Assembly: GCF_015330125.1 (NCBI RefSeq)
Contig: NZ_JADDXR010000002.1
Coordinates: 4,476,685 to 4,540,684, forward strand
Origin: Zobellia nedashkovskayae
GTDB lineage: Bacteria > Bacteroidota > Bacteroidia > Flavobacteriales > Flavobacteriaceae
Reading direction: 5' to 3'
Length of the DNA stretch: 64,000 nt
This document shows, piece by piece, positions 19,548 through 29,275 of the stretch (positions are counted from its first letter, which is position 1; each line of letters begins with the position of its first letter). The notes below the pieces were generated by a model that saw nothing but the letters and a program-made list of their open reading frames with translations, did not search any database and was not told the DNA's origin. Position numbers and translations under genes: made by a program.

Positions 19548-20411
19548 TTAACGATACGAACGAACACTCTCTACTATAACCGAAATCAATATTAAACATC
19601 CGCCCACTATTGTAGACCATGCGGGAATCTCAGAAAGTAACAAAGCACCAATCAGAATACCGTAAACAGGCTGAATGCTACTTAAAATACTAATGGTTGT
19701 AATGGAGAAATACTTAAAACAATTTACAAACATGGTATGTCCAAAAACAGTGGTAACAACTGCTAAACCTAATATTCCTTGCCATTGGCTTGGTACTGCT
19801 TCTAAATCATAATAAAAGAAAGCAGGGATAAGCATACAAAATATTACGGCCATTTGATATGCCATTAAAACTGACCCTTCATACCTTGTTACCTGCTTTT
19901 TTAACATAAGATTCCGCACAGCATAACAGAGCGCTGAGAATACTCCAAAACCAATGGCAACGGTAGAGCTGTTTTCAAAACTGAAATCTGGGACCAAAAA
20001 ATATATTCCACAAAGAACTAAAAAACCCAGAAGCAAGTGCATTTTCTGAAATCTAGTTTTCAAAAATAATGGTTCTAGAAAAGCCGTAATCACAGGGTAA
20101 GTAAACAATGAAAGCATACCTATAGCAACATTAGATTTTTGCAACGCTACAAAATAGGTCAACCAATGCAGCCCCATAAGAACACCACTTATGAGTATTG
20201 GTCCCCTATCCTTACTACTCAATCCAAAAGAAATTCCTTTAAAACGACAATAGATAAATAGTAAAACGAGCGCAATAATAGAGCGGATACCTATGGTAAC
20301 GGCCACTGGTAATTCTATGAATCTACCCAAAGGGCCAGAGGTACTCAATAGTACCATTGCCAAATTGATTTCTAGAAAATTTTTAAGATTGAAAGACGTA
20401 CCTGAATCCAA
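19548..20411 (-). CDS. EamA/DMT-family transporter
   Basis: A ten-helix drug/metabolite transporter, 287 residues, built from two EamA repeats. The first runs from about residue 14 (NLAMVLLSTSGPLGRFIE) to 137 and the second from about 150 to 283. The HWLTYFVALQKSNVAIGML segment is a typical EamA feature. The start is TTG, three bases after the TAG of the upstream gene, suggesting translational coupling. An ATG at residue 19 would cut into the first helix. Solute unknown. Confidence 0.85.
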   Translation of the reverse strand: MDSGTSFNLKNFLEINLAMVLLSTSGPLGRFIELPVAVTIGIRSIIALVLLFIYCRFKGISFGLSSKDRGPILISGVLMGLHWLTYFVALQKSNVAIGMLSLFTYPVITAFLEPLFLKTRFQKMHLLLGFLVLCGIYFLVPDFSFENSSTVAIGFGVFSALCYAVRNLMLKKQVTRYEGSVLMAYQMAVIFCMLIPAFFYYDLEAVPSQWQGILGLAVVTTVFGHTMFVNCFKYFSITTISILSSIQPVYGILIGALLLSEIPAWSTIVGGCLILISVIVESVRSYR

Positions 20412-20414
20412 ATG

Positions 20415-21959
20415 CTATCTCTTTACGGCCATAGCCTTTTCACGAATAATATCTGCAACAGGCCTATTTTCTAGGTGACTTTCCAACCATGAAATAATAT
20501 CCAGGTATAAGAACGCTCTTTTTTCATACGGATGATTTTCGTATTTTTTTAGTTCTGTATGTAGTTTTTGAAATTCGTTTTTTAACTCGTTTGGAAAAAT
20601 GTTGCCCAAGTTTCTAAGGAACTTAATCATCTCCTTTTGAACGGCATGAAGATCGTTCATTTTCAAAAGGAACTTATAAGTACTTTTAAGCTGAATTTCC
20701 AAATGATAATCCATTCCCGCCTCATAATGTGCAACCAAGCTTAAAACTCTGGCAAAACACATCAAATCCTCACGCATTTTAAGGTTCTTGTTGTTTATAA
20801 TTTTTTTAAGGTACTGAATGCAGGTTTTATTATCACCTATACCAAAATACAAACAGGCAATTTTATAGTACAGCACCATAATATGGTGAGCATCTATTCT
20901 ATCCTTATGCTTATTGATTCCGTACTCTATAATTTTTACAAGATATAATCCTTTATTAAACGTGCCCTCCAAAAAATGAAGATTCAATTTATTGGCGTTT
21001 ATATATAAAAAAGCCAGAGAAGAAATGTTATCGTTTTTAGGAAAATCGTTACTGCTCACTACCGTTTCAAGCCTATCTAGCACTTCTCTAAAATGAGAAC
21101 TGTATTTTACATAGAATATAGATTCTAGCAAGTAGTGGTTCCCTTTTAAGAAGAAAACCGGATTTAAATTTATCTGCTCTTCATGCTCATAAAAAAGGTC
21201 TACCCACTTACTGGCATATTTATATGAAGAAAGAAAATCTTGGGTCAAAAAACTATACCAAAGGTGAGCCTTGTACAACCATAATTTTTCTCTAAAACCT
21301 AAATCCCTTAATTCATATTTAGGCAAATGCTTCTCAAAATAATTTTTAACACGTGTGTAGTCTTCGTCACTTCTAACATAACCTACCTTAAGCATAATAC
21401 CATAAAGTTGTAATGACAGGTTAGACAATTTACTTGTCATTACATTTTGGGCAGAAAGTTGTTTAGCCTGTATAGCTAGTTCATCTGCTCGATCAGGTAT
21501 ACTCCGTGTAATATATTGAGTTTCAATAATTTTCTCCAACTCAACGATTTCATAAGCAATATTCTTTTCTTCATTCTCTATGGCGGTAAATTTTGCCTTA
21601 TCAAGAATTTTCAAGCTTTGCTTATAAAGCCCTTTTTGATAAAGTATAGTCGCAAAATCTAGCTGCTCACGAATCTGTACCCGAAAATTCTGGTTTACGG
21701 GATTCAGTCGTAAACTGACCAAAATTTGCTTATAAAGATGTGCTTTAAGATTAGATAATTGTGCTTTTTTGACAATACCGGTTTCTAAAATTACCTTCTC
21801 ATCATACTTTCTAATTTTATCCATTAGGTTGAATAATGCTAGAAATTTTGCATCAGTATTTACCCCCAAACGTCCTACATATAATTTGAATTGGCGTTTT
21901 TCCGATTTTGAAAGGGATTTCACCAGCACGAACAAAGCATCTCTATGCGCATTTGTCAT
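20415..21959 (-). CDS. Uncharacterised helical-repeat (TPR-like) protein
   Basis: A 514-residue soluble protein with no signal peptide or membrane segment. Starting MTNAHRDALFVLVKSLSKSEKRQFKLY, it is almost wholly alpha-helical with tetratricopeptide-like pairs such as DFATILYQKGLYKQSLKILDKA and IACLYFGIGDNKTCIQYLKKII. No catalytic motif is visible. The N-terminal KSLSKSEKRQFKLY block seems characteristic but I cannot name a family. It is cotranscribed with the EamA gene (3-base spacing). Likely a scaffold or regulator. Confidence 0.65.
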   Translation of the reverse strand: MTNAHRDALFVLVKSLSKSEKRQFKLYVGRLGVNTDAKFLALFNLMDKIRKYDEKVILETGIVKKAQLSNLKAHLYKQILVSLRLNPVNQNFRVQIREQLDFATILYQKGLYKQSLKILDKAKFTAIENEEKNIAYEIVELEKIIETQYITRSIPDRADELAIQAKQLSAQNVMTSKLSNLSLQLYGIMLKVGYVRSDEDYTRVKNYFEKHLPKYELRDLGFREKLWLYKAHLWYSFLTQDFLSSYKYASKWVDLFYEHEEQINLNPVFFLKGNHYLLESIFYVKYSSHFREVLDRLETVVSSNDFPKNDNISSLAFLYINANKLNLHFLEGTFNKGLYLVKIIEYGINKHKDRIDAHHIMVLYYKIACLYFGIGDNKTCIQYLKKIINNKNLKMREDLMCFARVLSLVAHYEAGMDYHLEIQLKSTYKFLLKMNDLHAVQKEMIKFLRNLGNIFPNELKNEFQKLHTELKKYENHPYEKRAFLYLDIISWLESHLENRPVADIIREKAMAVKR

Positions 21960-22267
21960 CGTAAAAAATATTATTTAATTTACTTAATATCAGTGTTTTA
22001 CATAACCAAAAAACCAGCTTAACGTTGTACTATTTTATTCATGTGCTAGGTGGTTCGCTCTATTGGTTATATATTCGTATTGAACTTTATTGCTATTTTT
22101 TGTTTAAAACCTAACATATAGGCCATTGTACGGTAATCAAATCCTTTTTTTAGTAAAAGACAGGGCTAAGGTTATTAAAAATGTTGATATAACAGTACAA
22201 AATATGATATTTGTAGACAAGGAAAAAGTTGCAATCAGTTCCTAAGTTAGCTAAACTACAAGATATA
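21960..22267. promoter_or_regulatory. Divergent region before leuA
   Basis: This 308-base AT-rich region lies between the divergent helical-repeat gene and leuA. A TTG at 22229 could extend the leuA frame by 13 codons but is not well supported. No attenuator-like hairpin with a Leu-rich leader peptide was seen, and no coding frame or RNA gene. Confidence 0.4.
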
Positions 22268-23437
22268 ATGAGTAAAGATAAGGTACAAATTTTTGATACA
22301 ACGCTTCGTGATGGTGAACAAGTACCCGGTTGTAAATTAGATGCAGAACAAAAATTGGTCATCGCCGAAAGGCTAGACTATTTAGGTGTGGATATTATTG
22401 AGGCTGGTTTTCCTGTATCAAGTCCTGGTGATTTCAAATCTGTTACCGAAATATCTAAACTTGTTAAGAATGCAACAGTATGTGGACTTACACGTGCAGT
22501 AAGAAAAGATATTGAAGTAGCTGCCGAAGCTCTTAAATATGCAAAGAGAGCACGTATTCATACCGGAATAGGCACCTCGGATTCACATATAAAATATAAA
22601 TTTAACTCCAACAAAGATGCCATTATAGAGCGTGCTATTGATGCCGTAAGTTATGCTAAAACCTTTGTTGAAGATGTAGAGTTTTATGCCGAAGATGCTG
22701 GTCGTACGGATAACGAATTCTTGGCACGAGTCTGCGAAGCTGTTGTAAAAGCAGGAGCCACTGTATTGAACATTCCTGATACAACAGGATATTGTTTGCC
22801 AGATGAGTATGGCGCTAAAATGAAATACCTTAAAGAAAACGTAACCGGAATTCATAAAGCCGTACTTTCTTGCCACTGCCATAATGATTTAGGTTTGGCA
22901 ACAGCAAACTCAATTGCTGGTGTAATTAACGGGGCCCGCCAAATAGAATGTACCATTAACGGTATTGGTGAGCGAGCAGGAAATACTTCTTTAGAAGAAG
23001 TAGTTATGATCTTAAGGCAACATCCTAGCTTAAACTTGGACACGAATATTAACAGCAAATTGCTTTTTGATACAAGTCAGATGGTTTCTCAAAAAATGGG
23101 AATGATGGTGCAGCCCAACAAAGCTATTGTTGGTGCTAACGCTTTTGCCCATAGTTCTGGAATTCACCAAGATGGTGTCATAAAGAACAGGGAGACTTAT
23201 GAAATTATTGACCCTGCAGATGTTGGTGTAAACGAATCTTCTATTGTTCTTACTGCAAGAAGTGGTAGAGCAGCTTTGGCATACAGAGCTAAATTAGTAG
23301 GATTTGAATTGACAAAACTTCAGCTTGATGAGGTGTATCAGGAATTCTTGAAATTTGCAGATGAAAACAAGGAAATTACAGACCAAGACATTCCAAAAAT
23401 CATAGAAGCTAGCAATATTACCATCGAAAGTATTTAA
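22268..23437 (+). CDS. leuA: 2-isopropylmalate synthase, short form lacking the C-terminal regulatory domain
   Basis: First committed step of leucine synthesis (EC 2.3.3.13): acetyl-CoA plus 2-oxoisovalerate. About 389 residues from the ATG at 22268. The catalytic TIM barrel shows [44 protein letters not shown] (metal-binding HxH) and [17 protein letters not shown]. The helical linker [13 protein letters not shown] is present. The usual allosteric leucine-binding domain (about 120 more residues) is missing, so feedback inhibition by leucine may be absent. leuB follows 148 bases downstream. A citramalate or homocitrate activity cannot be excluded. Confidence 0.93.
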   Translation: MSKDKVQIFDTTLRDGEQVPGCKLDAEQKLVIAERLDYLGVDIIEAGFPVSSPGDFKSVTEISKLVKNATVCGLTRAVRKDIEVAAEALKYAKRARIHTGIGTSDSHIKYKFNSNKDAIIERAIDAVSYAKTFVEDVEFYAEDAGRTDNEFLARVCEAVVKAGATVLNIPDTTGYCLPDEYGAKMKYLKENVTGIHKAVLSCHCHNDLGLATANSIAGVINGARQIECTINGIGERAGNTSLEEVVMILRQHPSLNLDTNINSKLLFDTSQMVSQKMGMMVQPNKAIVGANAFAHSSGIHQDGVIKNRETYEIIDPADVGVNESSIVLTARSGRAALAYRAKLVGFELTKLQLDEVYQEFLKFADENKEITDQDIPKIIEASNITIESI

Positions 23438-23585
23438 TACCGAAGACTCTAGAGAATTCATCGTTTATATTTTAATGTTTTTTTGACGGTTATGTCATTA
23501 AAATTTTTAATCTTAGCCCCCTATGATTTAAGCTGCTTTTTTGTAGTTTTTTTTAAAATCTGGCAGCACACTAAAAATTCTCTAG

Positions 23586-24704
23586 ATGCAACTAAAAATT
23601 GCCCTCCTTGGCGGTGACGGTATTGGCCCCGAAGTTTTGGCCCAATCCGTTAAGTGCCTAAAAGCGATCGAAGAAACATTCAACCATAGGTTTGAACTTG
23701 TTGAGGCTCCTTTTGGGGCTATTGCCATATCCGGATCTGGAAAACCTTTGCCAAATAAAACCCTGGAATTGTGTAAGGCATCTGATGCTATTCTTTTGGG
23801 TGCAATTGGTTCTTTAGAGTACGATAACAATCCTGAGGCTAAAATAAGACCGGAACAAGGTCTTTTGAGCATACGTAAAGAACTGGGTCTTTTTGCCAGT
23901 ATCAGACCCATAAAAATGTTTCCCGCCTTTTTAGGGAATTCTCCTTTAAAAAGAAACATTGTTGAAAATACCGATATGGTTATCTTTAGAGAACTTACCG
24001 GTGGCATATATTTTGGACAAAAAACCTTAAGTGAAGATGGCTCTACGGCATCCGACCTTTGTAGTTATTCTGAAGGTGAAATCAGTCGCATTACACACCT
24101 TGCTTTTAAGTCCGCAAAAAAAAGAAGAAAGAAACTTACTTTAGTGGATAAGGCAAATGTGTTGGAAACGTCTAGACTTTGGCGCAAAACAGTAACGGAA
24201 ATTGCTAAAAGCTACCCAGATGTTGAGTTTGAATGTCTTTTTATAGATAATGCAGCAGTACAAATGATGTTGAACCCGCGCCAGTTTGATGTGGTTTTAA
24301 CAGACAACATGTTCGGTGATATTCTATCTGACCAAGGTAGTGTTATTCTTGGTTCTGTGGGTTTACTACCCTCTGCTTCCGTAGGTACAGAAAACGCAAT
24401 GTTTGAGCCTTTTCATGGTTCATACCCTCAAGCAAAGGGGAAAAACATAGCCAATCCTGTCGCATCTATTCTAAGTACCGCTATGCTCCTACAACACTTC
24501 AACTTAAATGAAGAAGCGAACGCCATTGTAGCTGCTGTACACAAGTCTTTCGTGAAAAAAGTAGTTACCACAGACGTTTTAGGCAGTAGTAAATATGGGA
24601 CTGATTACGTGGGAGATTTTATTTCCGAGAACATTGTTGAGTCAGATGAAAACCAGAGTATAAACGATGAGAATATTGGCCTAGGAAAATCTACTATAAT
24701 ATAA
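23586..24704 (+). CDS. leuB: 3-isopropylmalate dehydrogenase
   Basis: Oxidative decarboxylation of 3-isopropylmalate in leucine synthesis (EC 1.1.1.85). The 372-residue chain has IALLGGDGIGPEVLAQ, AILLGAIGS, RPEQGLLSIRKELGLFASIRP, FRELTGGIYFG, VDKANVLETSRLWR, the metal-binding TDNMFGDILSDQ, and the NAD-site motif FEPFHGSYPQAKGKNIANP. An acidic, low-complexity tail (ESDENQSINDENIGL) extends beyond the usual end. It follows leuA after 148 bases; leuC and leuD are not in the window. It is convergent with the next gene with only three bases between stops. Confidence 0.97.
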   Translation: MQLKIALLGGDGIGPEVLAQSVKCLKAIEETFNHRFELVEAPFGAIAISGSGKPLPNKTLELCKASDAILLGAIGSLEYDNNPEAKIRPEQGLLSIRKELGLFASIRPIKMFPAFLGNSPLKRNIVENTDMVIFRELTGGIYFGQKTLSEDGSTASDLCSYSEGEISRITHLAFKSAKKRRKKLTLVDKANVLETSRLWRKTVTEIAKSYPDVEFECLFIDNAAVQMMLNPRQFDVVLTDNMFGDILSDQGSVILGSVGLLPSASVGTENAMFEPFHGSYPQAKGKNIANPVASILSTAMLLQHFNLNEEANAIVAAVHKSFVKKVVTTDVLGSSKYGTDYVGDFISENIVESDENQSINDENIGLGKSTII

Positions 24705-24707
24705 CGC

Positions 24708-25931
24708 TTATTCCTTCATTAACATTTTCACGTAGGTATCAAATTCCTTTTCAAATCGCGTGTATTTTTCACCGGTAGCAGGTCCGTTAAAACCTGTATG
24801 AATCTTTCTTACATTTCCTTTCTTATCAATAAAAATAGTAGTCGGGTAAGACAGCACCTTATTTAACATTGGTAATTTTTCTTGTGCCTTAATCTTATCA
24901 TAAGTACCGTATTGTGCCAATAAAATAGGGTAATTCACCCCTATTCTCTCTTTTAGCCGATTAATGTTTTTAAAGGCCAATTCCTTAGACTTTGCAGACT
25001 CAAAAGCTAAGGCTACCATCTCCAAATCCTCTAGCTTATTCTCTTTTAAATAGTTAACATAGAATTTAGTCTCATCCAAGCAATTGGGACACCATGAGCC
25101 CATAATCTGAACTAGCACAACTTTATTTTGAAATTTTTTATCCGTCAATGACACCATGTTTCCTTCTGTATCAGGAAAAGAGAAAGCTAGTTTATTATAG
25201 CCTTCTTTTAAGAAAGTAATCGAATCTGCATCAGGCAATTCAAAACTCTCGTTTCGTTTTGCTACAAATGGTTCTTGAAAATGCTTATCAGAATAGAACA
25301 TACCATTCAAGGTACTATCAGTTACTTTTGCTAGGAACAAAAATGCATGAGCTCCATCAAAAGCAGACAGTTTTAAAGAATCTCCAGTAACCACTCCTTC
25401 CAAATATCTATAATCTCCGGTAGTGGTTCTGAAGGTTCCCGTTACCTTACCTCCGTTTTCCGCAAAAATTCCTTTTGCCATATAACTATTAGAAGTACCC
25501 TGGCTAAATTCAGTTTCCCAAATACCAGATACATTTATAACTGGTGGTTTATCAACAGTAAAGCGTTCTTTACCCCCGTAAAAAGCTTCAAAAGGAACTA
25601 CCCTGTCCAAGCTCTCCTTAATAAAATTACCCTTTATACCTTTCTGACTAAACTTCCCAACAATATATCCTTCAAAAACAGGTGTTTGAATCCGTATGGA
25701 ATCTCCTTTAATTGTAATCTCATCTACTTTTATGACTTCACTGGCATTGTAAATTTCCATTGTATATGAGCCGTTCGCTTCTTTTAAAAGATTAAAATTA
25801 AAAGGAAGTTTGTCACCACTAATCACTTCTAACTGTCCCTGCCAATCACCTTGGGCAAGCTCACTAGTTTTTTGTTCATTACAAGTAATAAATACTACTG
25901 CAATCACCAATAAAAAAATCAATTTCTTCAT
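24708..25931 (-). CDS. TlpA-like thioredoxin-domain lipoprotein
   Basis: A 407-residue lipoprotein (lipobox VFITC, Cys17 from the ATG at 25931). Residues about 25-230 form a beta-rich domain with two related halves (GDWQGQLEVISGDKLPFNFNL and SGIWETEFSQGTSNSY). Residues about 245-405 are a TlpA/ResA-type thioredoxin fold with the redox pair WCPNC (280-284) and a cis-Pro region LSYPTTIFIDKKGNV. It probably acts as a periplasm-facing thiol-disulfide reductase. The ATG is preceded by a rare clear Shine-Dalgarno (GAGGTGATA); a GTG two codons earlier is less likely. Confidence 0.9.
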   Translation of the reverse strand: MKKLIFLLVIAVVFITCNEQKTSELAQGDWQGQLEVISGDKLPFNFNLLKEANGSYTMEIYNASEVIKVDEITIKGDSIRIQTPVFEGYIVGKFSQKGIKGNFIKESLDRVVPFEAFYGGKERFTVDKPPVINVSGIWETEFSQGTSNSYMAKGIFAENGGKVTGTFRTTTGDYRYLEGVVTGDSLKLSAFDGAHAFLFLAKVTDSTLNGMFYSDKHFQEPFVAKRNESFELPDADSITFLKEGYNKLAFSFPDTEGNMVSLTDKKFQNKVVLVQIMGSWCPNCLDETKFYVNYLKENKLEDLEMVALAFESAKSKELAFKNINRLKERIGVNYPILLAQYGTYDKIKAQEKLPMLNKVLSYPTTIFIDKKGNVRKIHTGFNGPATGEKYTRFEKEFDTYVKMLMKE

Positions 25932-26011
25932 TATCACCTCTTTTCTTTAACAATCGTAATAAAACCCGAAAACTTACAACAAAAAAATGAGTAATTCAGT
26001 AGCGCTGTGTA

Positions 26012-26042
26012 TTGAATGTCTTAATGCATTGTTTTATCTTTA
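26012..26042 (+). promoter_or_regulatory. Bacteroidota-type promoter for pheT
   Basis: TTG at 26012-26014, a 20-base spacer and TATCTTTA at 26035-26042, 19 bases before the pheT ATG. It matches the -33/-7 pattern with one change in the -7 box. Confidence 0.5.
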
Positions 26043-26061
26043 CCGCCACTAAAACTTACCG

Positions 26062-28488
26062 ATGCAGATTTCATACAACTGGTTAAAAGATTATCTTAAA
26101 CTTGATTGGGATTCCAAAAAAACGGGAGAACTTTTAACCGATTTAGGTCTTGAAGTAGAGGGAATCAACCCTTTCGAGTCTATAAAAGGCGGATTAAAGG
26201 GTATTGTAGTAGGACATGTTCTTACTTGCGAAAAACACCCTAACGCCGATAAATTAAAAATTACTACTGTAGATGTAGGGACTGGCACACCTTTAAAAAT
26301 AGTATGTGGCGCCCCTAATGTTGCTAAGGACCAAAAAGTTCCTGTAGCTACCGTTGGCACTATACTTTACACCCCAGAAGGAAAAGCTTGGAAAATAGGA
26401 AAGGGAAAAATTAGAGGAGAAGAAAGTCACGGTATGATATGTGCCGAAGATGAATTAGGACTTGGCTCTAGCCATGATGGTATACTTGTTCTAGATTCTA
26501 AATTGAAACCAGGTACACCGTGTTCCGAGGTTTTTGACGTAGAAGTAGATGAGGTCTTTGAAATTGGACTAACTCCTAACCGTGCAGATGCTATGAGCCA
26601 TTTTGGCGTAGCAAGGGATCTAAAAGCCGGCCTAAAGCAAAAAGAAATTACTAAAGAACTGATTACACCTTCTATCAGTCATTTTAATATAGATAACCGT
26701 TCGCTTAAACTACAGGTTCAAGTAGATGACAGTAAACTTGTACCACGTTATGCTGGTATTACGTTAAGCAATTTGGTGGTAAAACCGTCTCCGGATTGGT
26801 TACAAAATAGATTGCGCGCAATAGGAATCAACCCTATGAATAACCTTGTAGATGCAACTAACTACGTTTTACATGATTTAGGACAACCTTTGCACGCTTT
26901 TGATGCGGATCGCATTCATGGTAAAAAAATAGTTGTGAAAACACTACCTGCCGGAACTAAGTTCATGACATTGGATGGCGAGGAGAGAGAGTTGCATGAA
27001 GATGATTTAATGATTTGTGATTCTGAAAAACCAATGTGTATTGCCGGAGTTTTTGGTGGTATAAATACTGGTGTTACAGAGAAAACCACTTCTATCTTTC
27101 TTGAAAGTGCTTATTTTAATCCTGTAGCAATTAGAAAAACTGCTAAAAGACACGGATTGAATACAGACGCTTCTTTTAGGTTTGAAAGAGGTATTGATAT
27201 TGAAAATGTAGAATATGCACTTAAACGTGCCGCTTTATTGATAAAAGAAATTGCCGGAGGTGATATAACTTCTGATATTGTTGATTTTTACCCTAAAAGA
27301 TTTGATGAGCACCAAGTTTTTCTAACCTTTAAGAAAACGCATTCCCTTGTTGGAGAAGAAATTCCGCAAGACACTATAAAATCTATATTAGCATCATTGG
27401 ACATTAAAGTGAAAAGCGTTACGGAAGCTGGTCTTGGCCTTTCAATACCAAGTTACAGGGTTGATGTACAGCGCGAAGTAGATGTTATTGAAGAGATTTT
27501 ACGTGTTTACGGGTACAACAACATCAACTTTGGAACAAAATTAAACGCTTCTACTGCGCTTGTTTCTAAGTTTGACGATTACAAACTTCAGAGTATAATT
27601 GGAGACTTTTTGGCTTCCCAAGGTTTTTACGAAATCATGACCAATAGTTTAACGGCTCCTGGTAATGCTGAATTATTAGACGATAATTCAACTGAGGAAA
27701 GCGTAAAAATGTTGAATCCGTTGAGTAACGACCTTTCTGTTTTACGCCGTTCTATGTTGTTTACAGGTCTTGAAACCATCTTATACAATAATAACCGAAA
27801 GAAACTTAATCTGAAGTTATTTGAATTTGGTAAAACATACGAGAAGAAAAAGTCTAAATATATAGAAGATAAGCACCTTTGCCTCTATTTGACGGGAAAC
27901 CGCCATGAAGAAGGTTGGGCCGGTACCGAAAAGGCAAACGACTTCTTTTACTCAAAATCTATAGTGACTAATATTCTAAATCGCTTGGGTATCTCTGATT
28001 TTACTCCGGCGCCAACATCCAACACTTTATTCTCAGAAGGTTTGAGTTTAAATGTAGGTTCTAAAGAACTGGTCTCTTTTGGTATCGTTAAAAAGTCGAT
28101 CCTTAAACATATGAGCATAAAACAAGAAGTTCTTTATGCCGATTTTAATTGGAGCAACGTTATATCTCTTGCAGAGAAAAATAGTATTACTTATCGCGAA
28201 ATACCTAAATACCCAGAGGTAAAAAGAGATTTCGCCCTTTTATTAGACGAGTCCGTTAGTTTCCAAAAGGTTTATGAACTAGGAAGAAAGACCGAAAAGA
28301 AACTACTAAAGAACATAAACTTATTTGATGTTTATACAGGGGACAAACTTCCCAAAGGGAAAAAATCTTACGCGGTTAGTTTCACTTTACAGGATAGCCA
28401 ACGTACATTAACGGACAAACAAATAGACCGTATAATGGGCAAATTAGAGAAAACTTACCAAAACGAATTAGGAGCGGAATTAAGATAA
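26062..28488 (+). CDS. pheT: Phenylalanine-tRNA ligase beta subunit
   Basis: Beta chain of the alpha2-beta2 phenylalanyl-tRNA synthetase (EC 6.1.1.20), 808 residues, the normal length. In order: N-terminal domain MQISYNWLKDYLKL; EMAP/OB tRNA-binding domain about 40-150 (VGHVLTCEKHPNADKLKITTVDVG, KGKIRGEESHGMICAEDELGLG); B3/4 editing domain about 215-390; B5 domain about 400-475; the catalytic-like core with YGYNNINF and FRFERGID; and a C-terminal FDX-ACB domain (YREIPKYPEVKRDFALLLDESVSF). pheS is elsewhere, so the pair is split in this genome. Confidence 0.98.
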   Translation: MQISYNWLKDYLKLDWDSKKTGELLTDLGLEVEGINPFESIKGGLKGIVVGHVLTCEKHPNADKLKITTVDVGTGTPLKIVCGAPNVAKDQKVPVATVGTILYTPEGKAWKIGKGKIRGEESHGMICAEDELGLGSSHDGILVLDSKLKPGTPCSEVFDVEVDEVFEIGLTPNRADAMSHFGVARDLKAGLKQKEITKELITPSISHFNIDNRSLKLQVQVDDSKLVPRYAGITLSNLVVKPSPDWLQNRLRAIGINPMNNLVDATNYVLHDLGQPLHAFDADRIHGKKIVVKTLPAGTKFMTLDGEERELHEDDLMICDSEKPMCIAGVFGGINTGVTEKTTSIFLESAYFNPVAIRKTAKRHGLNTDASFRFERGIDIENVEYALKRAALLIKEIAGGDITSDIVDFYPKRFDEHQVFLTFKKTHSLVGEEIPQDTIKSILASLDIKVKSVTEAGLGLSIPSYRVDVQREVDVIEEILRVYGYNNINFGTKLNASTALVSKFDDYKLQSIIGDFLASQGFYEIMTNSLTAPGNAELLDDNSTEESVKMLNPLSNDLSVLRRSMLFTGLETILYNNNRKKLNLKLFEFGKTYEKKKSKYIEDKHLCLYLTGNRHEEGWAGTEKANDFFYSKSIVTNILNRLGISDFTPAPTSNTLFSEGLSLNVGSKELVSFGIVKKSILKHMSIKQEVLYADFNWSNVISLAEKNSITYREIPKYPEVKRDFALLLDESVSFQKVYELGRKTEKKLLKNINLFDVYTGDKLPKGKKSYAVSFTLQDSQRTLTDKQIDRIMGKLEKTYQNELGAELR

Positions 28489-28516
28489 GTAAGAAAGGGA
28501 AGAATTAAGAAAGTTC

Positions 28517-29080
28517 TTAAATTTTCCCTGGAAGAATAACACTATCAATTTCGTGAATAACACCATTGTTCTGCTTGGAATCTGCAACTACTATAGTTGC
28601 GGTATTCCCAAAGGCATCGTTTAGAATAATATCTATTCCCTCCATGGTGGCCGTAATAATACCACCTTGAATAGTAGTAAAAGTTGCCTTACCTTCTCCT
28701 CTACACATAGCCTTCAATATTTTTGAAGCAGTAATTTGTCCCGCAACAATATGATAAGTTAACAAATCCCTTAATTCTTTTCTGTTTTTTGGGTCTAATA
28801 ACTCCTCTACTGATCTACCGGCTAAATTAGCAAATGCAAGATCGGATGGAGCAAAAACAGTAAATGGGCCAGCATGATCCAATAAATCTTCTAAATCAGC
28901 AGCCTTCATAACCGCCAAAAGAGTTTGATGATTTTTAGAAGTTGCAGTAGAATTAACTATTGATTTATTACTAACGGCCTTATTGTGAGTTGTAGTTGAT
29001 TTGCTTACAGTTTCTTGAGCTTTAGTTGATAAAAAAACAAAGAACAGAGCACAAGAGAAGACTTTAGTAAGATTTTTCAT
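28517..29080 (-). CDS. Fasciclin (FAS1) domain exported protein
   Basis: A 187-residue protein with a signal peptide (MKNLTKVFSCALFFVFLSTKA) and one FAS1 domain from about residue 50. TLLAVMKAADLEDLLDHAGPFTVFAPSDLAFANL is the H1 region and NGVIHEIDSVILPG is the H2/closing motif. FAS1 domains mediate adhesion or act as small cell-surface modules. Divergent from the next gene. Confidence 0.92.
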   Translation of the reverse strand: MKNLTKVFSCALFFVFLSTKAQETVSKSTTTHNKAVSNKSIVNSTATSKNHQTLLAVMKAADLEDLLDHAGPFTVFAPSDLAFANLAGRSVEELLDPKNRKELRDLLTYHIVAGQITASKILKAMCRGEGKATFTTIQGGIITATMEGIDIILNDAFGNTATIVVADSKQNNGVIHEIDSVILPGKI

Positions 29081-29249
29081 ATAAATTCGGCAGGGAGTTG
29101 TTAAAACGGTCGATTAACGGTTCAAATACCCCGACAAGTTACGATATATCCCATGTATACTGACATATAGTCGCATTCAAATGTTAATTTTTAACAAATT
29201 ATTAACAAATGCTTATGAATTTCATTCTCTCTCAAGATATAAAATTCTT

Positions 29250-29257
29250 TAAATTTG
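29250..29257 (+). promoter_or_regulatory. -7 promoter element TAAATTTG
   Basis: TAAATTTG is a perfect TAnnTTTG -7 box, 18 bases before the ATG at 29276. It overlaps an in-frame TTG at 29255 and therefore argues for the ATG as the true start. No clear -33 partner was found. Confidence 0.45.
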
Positions 29258-29275
29258 AGATATACCTCAAATTAT

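Noticed and set aside
23438..23585. Leader peptide or attenuator between leuA and leuB
   Set aside because: No leucine-rich short frame or alternative hairpins were seen.
24704..24708. Missing terminator between convergent leuB and TlpA-like gene
   Set aside because: Only three bases separate the stops. Overlapping transcript ends inside the opposite gene are common, so this was not treated as a finding.
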